From the NCBI RefSeq assembly GCF_001418135.1, contig NZ_LIPQ01000074.1:1-63806 (forward strand): DNA of 63,806 bases, written 5' to 3'. The position numbers and the translations under genes were made by a program. Shown piece by piece: positions 48,681 through 57,793 of the stretch. This DNA is from Streptomyces aureus (GTDB lineage: Bacteria; Actinomycetota; Actinomycetes; Streptomycetales; Streptomycetaceae). The notes beneath the pieces are model-generated. The model was not told where the DNA came from and ran no database searches. It was given only the letters and a program-made list of their open reading frames with translations. Position 1 is the first letter of the stretch, and each line of letters begins with the position of its first letter.

Positions 48681-49907
48681 GTGGCCGCGATGCAGCTGAC
48701 ACGCACACACCGGATACTCATCGGCCTCGTCATCGCCGGTGCGCTGATCATCGCGGGGATCGGTTTCGCGGGTTCGTACGCCGCCGTGCGCGAGCTCGCC
48801 GTGCAGAAGGGCTTCGGCACCTTCTCGTACTTCTTCCCGATCGGCATCGACGCGGGCATCTGTGTGCTGCTCGCCCTGGATCTGCTGCTGACGTGGCTGC
48901 GGATCCCGTTTCCGCTGTTGCGGCAGACCGCGTGGGTCCTGACTGCGGCGACGATCGCGTTCAACGGCGCGGCCGCCTGGCCCGACCCGCTCGGGGTCGG
49001 GATGCACGCCGTGATTCCGATCCTGTTCGTCGTGGCCGTCGAGGCCGCGCGGCACGCCGTGGGACGGATCGCGGACATCACCGCGGACAAGCACATGGAG
49101 GGCGTCCGGCTGACCCGTTGGCTGCTGTCGCCGGTGCCGACGTTCCGGCTGTGGCGCCGGATGAAGCTGTGGGAGCTCCGCTCGTACGAGCAGGTGATCA
49201 AGCTGGAGCAGGAGCGGCTGATCTACCAGGCGCGTCTGCAGGCCCGTTTCGGCCGGAGCTGGCGTCGCAAGGCGCCGGTGGAGGCGTTGATGCCGCTGCG
49301 TCTCGCTCGGTACGGAGTGCCGCTCGCGGAGACGGCGGCGGCGGGTCTCGCGGCGGCCGGCATCGAGCCGGCTGTGCTGCCTCCGCAGCCGCAGGGCACG
49401 TCGCCGCTGCTGCCCCAGCAGCCTCAGCCGCTGCAGCCGGCTCAGCAGCCTCAGCCGGTGCAGCTCGCGCCCGCGCCGCAGCCGCTTCCCGACGCGCCGG
49501 AGGATGCCGAGGGCAGTCCGTGGTTCGCGGGCCAGGCGCGGCCGGACGGCTACCAGGGCTCGTACAACCCGCAGATCGTCGACGGACTGGAGCCGATCCC
49601 GGTGCCGGTGCCGCTGGGCCCGGAGGACGTGCCCCCGCCGGGGCCGGAGGAGTTCGTCGAGTATCCCGAGTACGTGGAGGAGCAGCCGGAACCGCAGGAG
49701 ATCGAGGAGTTCCGGGAGGTCGTCTACAAGCAGACCTGGGCGTACGCCGTGGAGAACGACGCCTTCCCGGAGACCCAGGAGCTGGAGCGGCTGGTGGCTG
49801 ATGCCTATGGCGTCGAGCAGCTCCGCAACCCCGAGCTGCTTCACCGGATGATCCCCGAGGTCCAGCAGCAGATCCAGCAGGCCATGCGGGAGTACCGCAC
49901 TCCCTGA
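48681..49907 (+). CDS. DUF2637 membrane protein (SpdB-like)
   Basis: A 408-residue protein. The N-terminal DUF2637 region has four membrane helices (ILIGLVIAGALIIAGIGFAG, then YFFPIGIDAGICVLLALDLLL, WVLTAATIAFNGAAAWP and MHAVIPILFVVAVEAARHAVG, cited separately). The rest is soluble: first basic, then a Gln/Pro-rich region, then acidic with a final helical domain. DUF2637 proteins are found in Streptomyces chromosomes and, as SpdB-type spread proteins, on conjugative plasmids. The GTG at 48681 follows GGAGGGG; an ATG at 48690 is possible. A strong bidirectional terminator follows. Confidence 0.85.
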   Translation: MAAMQLTRTHRILIGLVIAGALIIAGIGFAGSYAAVRELAVQKGFGTFSYFFPIGIDAGICVLLALDLLLTWLRIPFPLLRQTAWVLTAATIAFNGAAAWPDPLGVGMHAVIPILFVVAVEAARHAVGRIADITADKHMEGVRLTRWLLSPVPTFRLWRRMKLWELRSYEQVIKLEQERLIYQARLQARFGRSWRRKAPVEALMPLRLARYGVPLAETAAAGLAAAGIEPAVLPPQPQGTSPLLPQQPQPLQPAQQPQPVQLAPAPQPLPDAPEDAEGSPWFAGQARPDGYQGSYNPQIVDGLEPIPVPVPLGPEDVPPPGPEEFVEYPEYVEEQPEPQEIEEFREVVYKQTWAYAVENDAFPETQELERLVADAYGVEQLRNPELLHRMIPEVQQQIQQAMREYRTP

Positions 49908-49920
49908 CCCGCACGGGAGT

Positions 49921-49967
49921 ACGGGAAAGGGCCGCCGCCCGGCATCCGGGCGGCGGCCCCTTCCCGT
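49921..49967. terminator. Very strong bidirectional terminator
   Basis: Arms of 22 nt (49921-49942 and 49946-49967, opening ACGGGAAAGGGCC) pair with a single mismatch around a 3-nt CAT. It separates the convergent DUF2637 and lysS genes. Confidence 0.9.
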
Positions 49968-49986
49968 GTTCAGCTCGTCCGCGCGC

Positions 49987-51711
49987 TCACGCGCCGAGCA
50001 GCTTCCTCACCCGGTCCGCGCCCACGGCGAGCAGCAGCGTGGGCAGTCGCGGCCCGGTCTCGCGGCTGACGAGGAGCTTGTAGAGCAGGGCGAAGAACGC
50101 GCGCTGCGCGAGCTTCAGCTCGGGCGTCGGCTTGGCCTCGGCGTCGAGTCCGGCCATGACCTTCGGGACGCCGTAGACGAGGGTGGTGAGCCCGTCGAGC
50201 GACCAGTGGCTGTCGAGGCCCTCCAGGAGCAGGCGGAGGGATTCGCGGCCTTCGTCGTCCAGGGAGCCGAGGAGCTCGGTGTCGGGCTCCTCGCGGACGA
50301 TGGTGCGCTGGTCGGCCGGGACCTGGCTGGTGATCCAGTTCTCGGCGCGGTCGAGCCGCGGCCGGACCTCGTCGAGGGACGCGACCGGGTTCTCGGGGTC
50401 GAGCTCGGTCAGGATCCGCAGGGTCTGCTCGTCGTGGCCGGCGGTGATGTCCATGACCGAGGCGAGCGTGCGGTACGGGAGCGGGCGCGGGGTGCGCGGA
50501 AGCTCACCTGCGGCCGTACGGGCGGCGCGGGTGTGGGCGGCGGCGTCGGCGGGGAGCACGCTGCCGTCGGCGACCTTGGCCTCCAGCTTGTCCCACTCGT
50601 CGTAGAGCCGCTGGATCTCCTGGTCGAAGGCGATCTTGAAGGACTGGTTGGGGCGGCGGCGCGCGTACAGCCAGCGCAGCAGCGGCGCTTCCATGATCTT
50701 CAGCGCGTCGGCGGCGGTCGGGACGCCACCGCGCGAGGAGGACATCTTGGCCATGCCGCTGATGCCGACGAAGGCGTACATCGGGCCGATCGGCTGGACG
50801 CCGTCGAAGATCTCGCGGACGATCTGGCCGCCGACGACGAAGGACGAGCCGGGCGAGGAGTGGTCGACGCCGGAGGGCTCGAAGATGACGCCTTCGTACG
50901 CCCAGCGCATCGGCCAGTCGACCTTCCAGACCAGCTTGCCGCGGTTGAACTCGCTCAGCTTCACGGTCTCGGAGAAGCCGCAGTTGGTGCAGGTGTAGGC
51001 GAGTTCGGTGGTGTCGTCGTCGTACGAGGTGACGGTGGTCAGGTCCTTCTCGCACCGGCCGCAGTACGGCTTGTACGGGAAGTAGCCCGAGGAGCCGCCG
51101 GAGCCGTCGTCCTCGCTCGCCGCGCCGGAGCCCTCCTCGGCCTCCAGCTCTGCCTCGTCGAGGGGCTTCTGCGACTGCTTCTTCGGCGTCTTCTTCGTCC
51201 GGTACTGGTCGAGGATGGCGTCGATGTCGCCGCGGTGCTTCATGGCGTGCAGGATCTGCTCGCGGTAGGTGCCCGCGGTGTACTGCTCGGTCTGGCTGAT
51301 CGGGTCGTACTCGACGCCGAGCTCGGCCAGCGACTCGACCATGGCGGCCTTGAAGTGCTCGGCCCAGTTGGGGTGGGGCGAGCCGGCGGGGGCCGGGACC
51401 GAGGTCAGCGGCTTGCCGATGTGCTCGGCCCAGGACTCGTCGATGCCCTCGATGCCGTTCGGCACCTTGCGGTAGCGGTCGTAGTCGTCCCACGAGATCA
51501 GGTGCCTGACCTCGTGTCCGCGGCGGCGGATCTCGTCGGCGACCAGGTGAGGGGTCATGACCTCGCGGAGGTTGCCCAGGTGGATCGGGCCGGACGGGGA
51601 GAGACCGGAGGCGACGACGACCGGTTTGCCAGGCGCACGTCGCTCCGACTCGGCGATGACCTCGTCCGCGAAACGGGAGACCCAGTCGGTCTCGGTGCTG
51701 CTCTGAGCCAC
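49987..51711 (-). CDS. lysS: Lysyl-tRNA synthetase, class I
   Basis: A 574-residue class I LysRS, the archaeal-type enzyme found in some bacteria including many actinobacteria. The HIGH-type motif is PSGPIHLGNLREVMTPHLV (residues about 38-56) and the KMSKS-type motif is KMSSSRGG in GISGMAKMSSSRGGVP. Between them is a Cys-containing zinc region (YCGRCEKD, YTCTNCGF). The acidic low-complexity insert before the zinc region (about 220-245) is likely disordered. The start is GTG with AGAAGG upstream. Divergent from argS. Confidence 0.95.
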   Translation of the reverse strand: MAQSSTETDWVSRFADEVIAESERRAPGKPVVVASGLSPSGPIHLGNLREVMTPHLVADEIRRRGHEVRHLISWDDYDRYRKVPNGIEGIDESWAEHIGKPLTSVPAPAGSPHPNWAEHFKAAMVESLAELGVEYDPISQTEQYTAGTYREQILHAMKHRGDIDAILDQYRTKKTPKKQSQKPLDEAELEAEEGSGAASEDDGSGGSSGYFPYKPYCGRCEKDLTTVTSYDDDTTELAYTCTNCGFSETVKLSEFNRGKLVWKVDWPMRWAYEGVIFEPSGVDHSSPGSSFVVGGQIVREIFDGVQPIGPMYAFVGISGMAKMSSSRGGVPTAADALKIMEAPLLRWLYARRRPNQSFKIAFDQEIQRLYDEWDKLEAKVADGSVLPADAAAHTRAARTAAGELPRTPRPLPYRTLASVMDITAGHDEQTLRILTELDPENPVASLDEVRPRLDRAENWITSQVPADQRTIVREEPDTELLGSLDDEGRESLRLLLEGLDSHWSLDGLTTLVYGVPKVMAGLDAEAKPTPELKLAQRAFFALLYKLLVSRETGPRLPTLLLAVGADRVRKLLGA

Positions 51712-51798
51712 GGTCGGTACGTCCTTCTTCCTGGGTGGGGTGCTGCCTGAGGGGCCCTACGTGAGCCATTCTCCCAGACGGAAGAGCGCTCCCCGAGG

Positions 51799-51841
51799 TT
51801 GTCCACAGGCGGACATGGCGCGCGTCCTGTGCTTGTCCACA
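51799..51841. promoter_or_regulatory. Two perfect DnaA boxes between lysS and argS
   Basis: TTGTCCACA, the preferred Streptomyces DnaA box, occurs at 51799-51807 and 51833-51841, same orientation, 34 bp apart. Both are followed by GGCGG, giving 14-bp direct repeats. Confidence 0.7.
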
Positions 51842-51930
51842 GGCGGGGAAATCACGTTGCGCTCCCATGGGACACTTGACAAGCGATTTGGACGCACAGA
51901 ACTCCCCGAACTCAACAGGAACGGAAGCTC

Positions 51931-53727
51931 ATGGCCTCGGTCCCTTCCCTCGCTTCGACCGTGCAGCAGCACCTCGCGGACGGCCTCTCGGCAGCTCTGC
52001 CGGACGCCGCGTCCGCCGACCCGCTGCTGCGACGAAGCGACCGGGCCGACTTCCAGGCCAACGGCATCCTGGCGCTCGCCAAGCAGCTCAAGGGCAACCC
52101 GCGTGAGCTGGCCACCCAGGTCGTCGCCGCGATCCCGGAGAACGACGTCCTGAAGGAGATCGAGGTCTCGGGCCCCGGCTTCCTGAACATCACGGTCACG
52201 GACGCGGCGATCGTGCGGACTCTCGCGGCCCGCGCCGCCGACGCCCGGCTCGGCGTGCCGTTCAACGAGTCGGCCGGCACGACGGTCATCGACTACGCGC
52301 AGCCGAACGTGGCGAAGGAGATGCACGTCGGGCACCTGCGCTCCGCCGTCATCGGCGCCGCGATGGTCGAGATCCTGGAGTTCACCGGCGAGAGCGTGGT
52401 CCGCCGCCACCACATCGGCGACTGGGGCACCCAGTTCGGCATGCTCATCCAGTACCTGATCGAGCACCCGCACGAGCTGGACCACAAAGCGGAGGACGGC
52501 TCCGAGGTCTCCGGTGAGGAGGCCATGTCGAACCTGAACCGGCTGTACAAGGCCTCGCGCGCGCTCTTCGACTCCGACGAGGAGTTCAAGACGAGGGCCC
52601 GCGCGCGCGTCGTCGACCTCCAGGCCGGCGACGAGCAGACCCTCGCCCTCTGGCAGCGGTTCGTCGACGAGTCGAAGATCTACTTCTACTCGGTCTTCGA
52701 CAAGCTCGACATGGACATCCGGGACGGCGACGTCGTCGGCGAGTCCGGCTACAACGACATGCTGGTGGAGACCTGCCGGATCCTCGAGGAGTCGGGCGTC
52801 GCCGTCCGTTCCGAGGGCGCGCTGTGTGTCTTCTTCGACGACGTGAAGGGCCCGGACGGCAACCCGACCCCGCTGATCGTCCAGAAGTCCGACGGCGGCT
52901 TCGGTTACGCGGCGACGGACCTGTCCGCGATCCGCGACCGTGTCCAGAACCTGAAGGCGACGACCCTGCTGTACGTGGTCGACGCCCGCCAGTCGCTGCA
53001 CTTCAAGATGGTCTTCGAGACCGCCCGCCGGGCCGGCTGGCTCAACGAGGACGTGAAGGCGGTCCAGCTGGCCTTCGGCACGGTCCTCGGCAAGGACGGC
53101 AAGCCGTTCAAGACCCGTGAGGGCGAGACGGTCAGGCTGGTGGACCTGCTGGACGAGGCCGTGGACCGCGCGACGACGGTCGTGCGCGAGAAGGCCGAGG
53201 AGTACGTCGCGAAGACCGGCGAAACGCTCCTGACCGAGTCGGAGATCGTCGAGAACGGTCAGTACGTGGGCATCGGCGCGGTGAAGTACGCCGACCTGTC
53301 GACGTCGGCCGCGCGTGACTACAAGTTCGACCTGGACCAGATGGTCTCGCTGAACGGCGACACATCGGTGTACCTGCAGTACGCGTACGCGCGGGTCAGG
53401 TCGATCTTCGGGAAGGCCGGCGACCGCACACCGCTGGCCCACCCGGAGCTGGAGCTGGCCCCGGCCGAGCGCGCGCTCGGCCTGCACCTGGACCAGTTCG
53501 GCGAGGTGATCGCCGAGACGGCGGCGGAGTACGCCCCGCACAAGCTGGCGGCGTACCTGTACCAGCTGGCGTCGCTGTTCACGACGTTCTACTCGGAGTG
53601 CCCCGTCATCAAGCCCGCGCCGGCCCAGGACGTCGCGGAGAACCGCCTCTTCCTGTCCGACCTGACCGCCCGCACCCTGCGGCAGGGCATGGCTCTGCTG
53701 GGCATCCGGACGCCCGAGCGCCTCTGA
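51931..53727 (+). CDS. argS: Arginyl-tRNA synthetase
   Basis: A full-length 598-residue class I ArgRS. The N-terminal additional domain (about 1-115) precedes the HIGH motif [11 protein letters not shown] in [13 protein letters not shown]. The KMSKS region appears as GKPFKTREG, the relaxed form usual in bacterial ArgRS. The C-terminal anticodon-binding domain ends [17 protein letters not shown]. It charges tRNA-Arg with arginine. No T-box or leader peptide is visible upstream; two DnaA boxes are. Confidence 0.97.
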   Translation: MASVPSLASTVQQHLADGLSAALPDAASADPLLRRSDRADFQANGILALAKQLKGNPRELATQVVAAIPENDVLKEIEVSGPGFLNITVTDAAIVRTLAARAADARLGVPFNESAGTTVIDYAQPNVAKEMHVGHLRSAVIGAAMVEILEFTGESVVRRHHIGDWGTQFGMLIQYLIEHPHELDHKAEDGSEVSGEEAMSNLNRLYKASRALFDSDEEFKTRARARVVDLQAGDEQTLALWQRFVDESKIYFYSVFDKLDMDIRDGDVVGESGYNDMLVETCRILEESGVAVRSEGALCVFFDDVKGPDGNPTPLIVQKSDGGFGYAATDLSAIRDRVQNLKATTLLYVVDARQSLHFKMVFETARRAGWLNEDVKAVQLAFGTVLGKDGKPFKTREGETVRLVDLLDEAVDRATTVVREKAEEYVAKTGETLLTESEIVENGQYVGIGAVKYADLSTSAARDYKFDLDQMVSLNGDTSVYLQYAYARVRSIFGKAGDRTPLAHPELELAPAERALGLHLDQFGEVIAETAAEYAPHKLAAYLYQLASLFTTFYSECPVIKPAPAQDVAENRLFLSDLTARTLRQGMALLGIRTPERL

Positions 53728-53751
53728 CGGTCCGGGAGCGGCATCCGAAGG

Positions 53752-53789
53752 CGAAGCCCCCGGTACGGATCACCGTGCCGGGGGCTTCG
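53752..53789. terminator. Terminator of argS
   Basis: Arms of 17 nt (CGAAGCCCCCGGTACGG at 53752-53768; 53773-53789) pair with one G-T wobble and a 4-nt loop. It is 24 bp after the argS stop and 3 bp before the convergent DUF1876 stop, so it probably serves both. Confidence 0.88.
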
Positions 53790-53792
53790 TCG

Positions 53793-54065
53793 TCAACGGA
53801 TGCTGTGCGAGGTCCGGCCCGAGACCTCGTCGATCTCCGTGTGGGCCTTCTGGAGCAGCTGGGAGGCGAGATCCATCAGCGCGCGTGCGCCGGCGATCTC
53901 CTCGCCCACCCTGAGCTGCTCCGGGTCGGAGGGGTGACGGTTGGCCGTGCCGTGGGCCCGGAACTCGGTGCCGTCGGTGAGCCGCACCATGGCCGCGGCC
54001 CGCGTCCGGTCACCCTCCTCCTGGAACTCCATCTCCACATGCCATCCGACAAGCGTGTGCATCAT
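53793..54065 (-). CDS. DUF1876 domain protein
   Basis: A 90-residue DUF1876 protein: HTLVGWHVEMEFQEEGDRTRAAAMVRL, then FRAHGTANRHPSDP and a helical C-terminus (ALMDLASQLLQKAHTEID). Small proteins of this family are common in Streptomyces and related to the dsRBD-like fold; their function is unknown. GGAGG lies 8 nt before the first of two adjacent ATG codons (54065 and 54062). Confidence 0.85.
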   Translation of the reverse strand: MMHTLVGWHVEMEFQEEGDRTRAAAMVRLTDGTEFRAHGTANRHPSDPEQLRVGEEIAGARALMDLASQLLQKAHTEIDEVSGRTSHSIR

Positions 54066-54160
54066 GAGGACCACCTCCAGCGAGGTACCTGTCGGCTACC
54101 TCTCCAGGGTGCGCCGACGCGTGCCGCACCACCACTCGCTCCGTTGTCAGTGACGCCCCG

Positions 54161-54166
54161 TACGTT
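54161..54166 (+). promoter_or_regulatory. -10 box of DUF4253 gene (leaderless arrangement)
   Basis: TACGTT ends 6 nt before the ATG at 54173. Confidence 0.5.
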
Positions 54167-54172
54167 CTCCGC

Positions 54173-54949
54173 ATGGCGATGATCCCGAACCAGCTGCCCC
54201 GGCTCGCAGCCGATCCGACCGGCCGTCCCCTCGGCCTCGACCTGCCGCCCGGCGCCCTCACCGGTCCGGCGGACGCCCCGTACATCTGGTCGGGACACGG
54301 CGCGGCGGGCCCCTCCGCCTGGAGCGCGCTGCGGCCGGCGGCCCGCACGGCGGGACTGCTGCCGGTACTGCTGGGCGGTGACTGGAGCCTGGACCGGTGG
54401 GAGCTGGAGCCGGAGCGCATGAGCGATCCGGCGGACCACGACGCGGAAGAGGTCCTCGCCGGGTTCTGGGACGCGAACGCGTCCGACGAGATACCCGGAA
54501 GCGCCGACTGGCCGGGCCTGGCCCCGGCGCAGCCGTGCGGCACGGATCCCGACGAGGCGGCGGCCGTCGTCGCCGAGATGCTGACGGAGCCGGGCTTCTG
54601 GCTCGAGGACGCCCGCCCGGCCCTGGTTCCGGCACGGCGCAGCGCGGACATACCGGCGGTGATCGGCTGGAGCGGGCCGCTGAACCACGAGAACGACGTG
54701 GCCCGGCTGTGTGCGGTGCTGCGGTCCTGGGAGGACCGTTTCGGGGCGCGTGTCGTCGCGCTCACCTTCGACCGGCTGGTGGTCTCCGTCGCGGCCCCGC
54801 CCCAGACGTTGGAGGAGGCCGAGGCGCTGGCGGCGGAGCACTTCGCGTTCTGCCCGGACAACGTCGACCAGGGCCCCCACGGCGGGCTGCGCCAGTACGC
54901 CCGGACGGGGCTGCTGGACAGCCCCGTCTGGACCTTCTGGTGGGACTGA
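54173..54949 (+). CDS. DUF4253 domain protein
   Basis: A 258-residue cytoplasmic protein with the DUF4253 pattern in its C-terminal part: IPAVIGWSGPLNHENDVARLCAVLRSWEDRFGARVVAL, read in segments, then EAEALAAEHFAFCPDNV. The function of the family is not known. A TANNNT box 6 nt before the ATG and the lack of a ribosome-binding site point to a leaderless mRNA. Its stop lies 7 nt from the convergent hemB stop. Confidence 0.85.
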   Translation: MAMIPNQLPRLAADPTGRPLGLDLPPGALTGPADAPYIWSGHGAAGPSAWSALRPAARTAGLLPVLLGGDWSLDRWELEPERMSDPADHDAEEVLAGFWDANASDEIPGSADWPGLAPAQPCGTDPDEAAAVVAEMLTEPGFWLEDARPALVPARRSADIPAVIGWSGPLNHENDVARLCAVLRSWEDRFGARVVALTFDRLVVSVAAPPQTLEEAEALAAEHFAFCPDNVDQGPHGGLRQYARTGLLDSPVWTFWWD

Positions 54950-54956
54950 GTCCCGG

Positions 54957-55961
54957 CTAGACGCGCGCGGCGGACAGCTTCTGGGCGACCTCGGTGGCCC
55001 AGTAGGTGAGGATCATCTGCGCGCCGGCCCGCCGGATGCCGGTCAGGGTCTCGAAGATCGCCCTGTCGCGGTCGATCCAGCCCTTCTCGGCGGCGGCCTC
55101 GACCATCGCGTACTCACCACTGATCTGGTACGCGGCGACGGGCACGTCGACGGACTCGGCGACCTTGGCGACCACATCGAGGTACGGCCCCGCCGGCTTG
55201 ACCATCACCATGTCGGCGCCCTCCTCCAGGTCGAGGGCGAGCTCGCGCAGGGACTCCCGCAGGTTGGCGGGGTCCTGCTGGTAGGTCTTGCGGTCGCCCT
55301 TGAGGGAGGAGCCGACGGCCTCGCGGAACGGGCCGTAGAAGGCGGAGGAGTACTTCGCGGTGTACGCGAGGATCGACACGTCCTCCTTGCCGATGGTGTC
55401 CAGGGCGTCCCGGACGACGCCGACCTGGCCGTCCATCATTCCGGAGGGGCCGACGACGTGGACGCCGGCGTCCGCCTGGACCTGGGCCATCTCGGCGTAA
55501 CGTTCCAGCGTGGCGTCGTTGTCGACGCGGCCGTCGGCGTCGAGGACGCCGCAGTGGCCGTGGTCGGTGTACTCGTCGAGACAGAGGTCCGACATGATCA
55601 CGAGCTCGTCGCCGACCTCGGCGCGGACGTCCCGGACGGCGACCTGGAGGATCCCGTCGGGGTCGGTCCCGGCCGTGCCCGCCGCGTCCTTCTTCTCGTC
55701 CTCGGGCACGCCGAAGAGCATGATCCCGGAGACCCCGGCCTCCACCGCCTCGGCCGCGGCCTTCCGCAGGGTGTCGCGCGTGTGCTGGACGACACCGGGC
55801 ATGGCCTGGATCGGCACGGGCTCGGTGATCCCCTCGCGCACGAACGCGGGAAGGATCAGATCGGCGGGATGCAGCCGCGTCTCGGCCACCATCCGCCGCA
55901 TGGCGGGCGTCGTCCGCAGCCGCCGCGGCCGCGCCCCGGGAAAGGATCCGTACGAGTTCAT
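54957..55961 (-). CDS. hemB: Porphobilinogen synthase (5-aminolevulinate dehydratase)
   Basis: A 334-residue HemB, joining two 5-aminolevulinates into porphobilinogen. The Schiff-base lysines are K203 in [14 protein letters not shown] and K255 in [12 protein letters not shown]. The metal region [14 protein letters not shown] keeps two Cys but not the third Cys of the zinc type, which suggests a mixed or Mg2+-dependent form. TAGCCT ends 7 nt before the ATG. It is separated from the rex-hemACD operon by duplicated hairpins. Confidence 0.96.
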   Translation of the reverse strand: MNSYGSFPGARPRRLRTTPAMRRMVAETRLHPADLILPAFVREGITEPVPIQAMPGVVQHTRDTLRKAAAEAVEAGVSGIMLFGVPEDEKKDAAGTAGTDPDGILQVAVRDVRAEVGDELVIMSDLCLDEYTDHGHCGVLDADGRVDNDATLERYAEMAQVQADAGVHVVGPSGMMDGQVGVVRDALDTIGKEDVSILAYTAKYSSAFYGPFREAVGSSLKGDRKTYQQDPANLRESLRELALDLEEGADMVMVKPAGPYLDVVAKVAESVDVPVAAYQISGEYAMVEAAAEKGWIDRDRAIFETLTGIRRAGAQMILTYWATEVAQKLSAARV

Positions 55962-55968
55962 ATGCCCG

Positions 55969-55974
55969 AGGCTA
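55969..55974 (-). promoter_or_regulatory. -10 box of hemB (leaderless arrangement)
   Basis: TAGCCT on the minus strand ends 7 nt before the ATG at 55961. Confidence 0.5.
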
Positions 55975-56031
55975 CGCCCGCCCAAAGAGTGCTTTTACCG
56001 ACACGATGTTGCCTCGCCGACCCACAGCGGC

Positions 56032-56116
56032 GGGGTGCGGGCCCCGTCGAGGACCCGCGCCACGAGGTCGCGGAACGCAAAGGGTGCGGGCCCCGCCGAG
56101 GGACCCGCACCCGAGG
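56032..56116. terminator. Duplicated hairpin after hemD
   Basis: Two copies of a roughly 36-bp element (about 56032-56067 and 56081-56116) share GGGTGCGGGCCCCG. The copy nearer hemD has perfect 9-bp arms GGGTGCGGG (56082-56090) and CCCGCACCC (56104-56112). It probably ends the rex-hemACD transcript. Confidence 0.65.
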
Positions 56117-56122
56117 AGACCG

Positions 56123-57793
56123 CTACGTCGTACGACGCCTCCGCGCACCCGGCCGCCGCTCACTCGGCCGAGTCACAGGATCCCCCGCCTCCAGCGCAGC
56201 CTCCCGCCGCCGCAGCCCGAAGTCCGCCAGCGCCTCCGCCAGCTTGTGCACCGACGGCTCGGGCGACAGCACGTCCACCCGCAGCCCGTGCTCCTCGGCG
56301 GTCTTCGCCGTGGCGGGGCCGATGCACGCGATGACGGTCACGTTGTGCGGCTTCCCGGCGATACCGACCAGGTTCCGCACGGTGGAGGACGACGTGAAGA
56401 GCACGGCGTCGAAACCGCCGCCCTTGATCGCCTCACGCGTGTCCGCCGGCGGCGGCGAGGCCCGTACGGTCCGGTACGCGGTGACGTCGTCGACCTCCCA
56501 CCCGAGCTCGATCAGGCCCGCGACCAGCGTCTCCGTCGCGATGTCGGCCCGCGGCAGGAAGACACGGTCGATCGGGTCGAAGACGGGGTCGTAGGGCGGC
56601 CAGTCCTCCAGCAGACCCGCCGCGGACTGCTCCCCGCTGGGCACCAGGTCCGGCTTCACACCGAAGTCGACCAGCGCCGCGGCCGTCTGCTCGCCCACCG
56701 CCGCGACCTTGATCCCGGCGAAGGCGCGCGCGTCGAGCCCGTACTCCTCGAACTTCTCCCGTACGGCCTTCACCGCGTTGACCGACGTGAAGGCGATCCA
56801 CTCGTAGCGCCCGGTCACGAGCCCCTTGACCGCACGCTCCATCTGCTGGGGCGTGCGCGGCGGCTCGACGGCGATGGTCGGCACCTCGTGCGGCACCGCG
56901 CCGTACGAACGCAGCTGGTCGGAGAGCGACGCGGCCTGTTCCTTGGTACGCGGTACGAGCACCCGCCAGCCGAACAACGGCTTCGACTCGAACCACGACA
57001 GCTGGTCCCGCTGCGCCGGGGCGCTGCGCTCGCCGACCACGGCTATGACCGGCCGGTGGCCCTCGGGCGAGGGGAGGACCTTGCCCTGCTTGAAGACCTG
57101 GGCGATGGTGCCGAGCGTGGCGTTCCAGGTCCGCTGCCGGGTGGTCGTACCGGCGATGGTGACGGTGAGCGGGGTGTCCGGCTTACGGCCCGCCGCCACC
57201 AGTTCACCGGCGGCCGCGGCCACCGAGTCGAGCGAGGTGGACACGACGACGGTGCCGTCGGAGGCGCCGACCTCGGTCCAGCACCGTTCGTCGGCGGTGC
57301 GGGCGTCGACGAAACGCACGTCGGTGCCCTGGGCGTCGCGGAGCGGGACACCGGCGTACGCGGGTACGCCGACGGCCGTGGCGACGCCGGGGACGACCTC
57401 GAAGGGGATGCCCTCGGCGGCGCAGGCGAGCATCTCCGCTCCCGCGTTGCCGTCGAGGCCGGGGTCGCCGGTCACCGCACGGACGACCCGCCTGCCGCCC
57501 CTGGCGGCCTCCATGACAAGATTGGCCGCGTCCCTCAACACCGGGACACCGGCGGTTGTTGACGCCTCGTCAACAACCGTCAGCTCCGGCGTGCTCACCC
57601 CCGCGCGCGCGTGGCCGCGAACGACCTCGAGCACCTCCGGCTCGGCGATCAGGACATCCGCTCCGGCGAGGGCCTCCACGGCCCTGAGGGTCAGGAGTCC
57701 GGGGTCACCGGGCCCTGCGCCGAGGAATGTGACGTGTCCATGGCCCGCGAAGGCCGGGGACAGCGGGCTGGTGGTCGGGCTGGTGGGGTTCAA
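56123..57793 (-). CDS. hemD: Fused uroporphyrinogen-III C-methyltransferase and uroporphyrinogen-III synthase
   Basis: A 556-residue bifunctional protein. Residues about 20-265 are a tetrapyrrole methylase (HVTFLGAGPGDPGLLTLRAVEAL, VRAVTGDPGLDG, VVPGVATAVGVPAYAGVPL, in segments), and about 290-535 the HemD synthase (WRVLVPRTKEQAASLSDQL, AFTSVNAVKAV, VLFTSSSTVRNL). HemD closes hydroxymethylbilane to uroporphyrinogen III; the methylase would lead to precorrin-2 for B12 or sirohaem. The start is a TTG at 57793 that overlaps the hemC stop (TTGA) with GGGGGAG 7 nt upstream; no ATG or GTG fits. Confidence 0.92.
   Translation of the reverse strand: MNPTSPTTSPLSPAFAGHGHVTFLGAGPGDPGLLTLRAVEALAGADVLIAEPEVLEVVRGHARAGVSTPELTVVDEASTTAGVPVLRDAANLVMEAARGGRRVVRAVTGDPGLDGNAGAEMLACAAEGIPFEVVPGVATAVGVPAYAGVPLRDAQGTDVRFVDARTADERCWTEVGASDGTVVVSTSLDSVAAAAGELVAAGRKPDTPLTVTIAGTTTRQRTWNATLGTIAQVFKQGKVLPSPEGHRPVIAVVGERSAPAQRDQLSWFESKPLFGWRVLVPRTKEQAASLSDQLRSYGAVPHEVPTIAVEPPRTPQQMERAVKGLVTGRYEWIAFTSVNAVKAVREKFEEYGLDARAFAGIKVAAVGEQTAAALVDFGVKPDLVPSGEQSAAGLLEDWPPYDPVFDPIDRVFLPRADIATETLVAGLIELGWEVDDVTAYRTVRASPPPADTREAIKGGGFDAVLFTSSSTVRNLVGIAGKPHNVTVIACIGPATAKTAEEHGLRVDVLSPEPSVHKLAEALADFGLRRREAALEAGDPVTRPSERRPGARRRRTT

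Noticed and set aside
51712..51930. T-box or attenuator for argS
   Set aside because: No T-box specifier or antiterminator bulge and no leader peptide are visible; the repeated elements are DnaA boxes.
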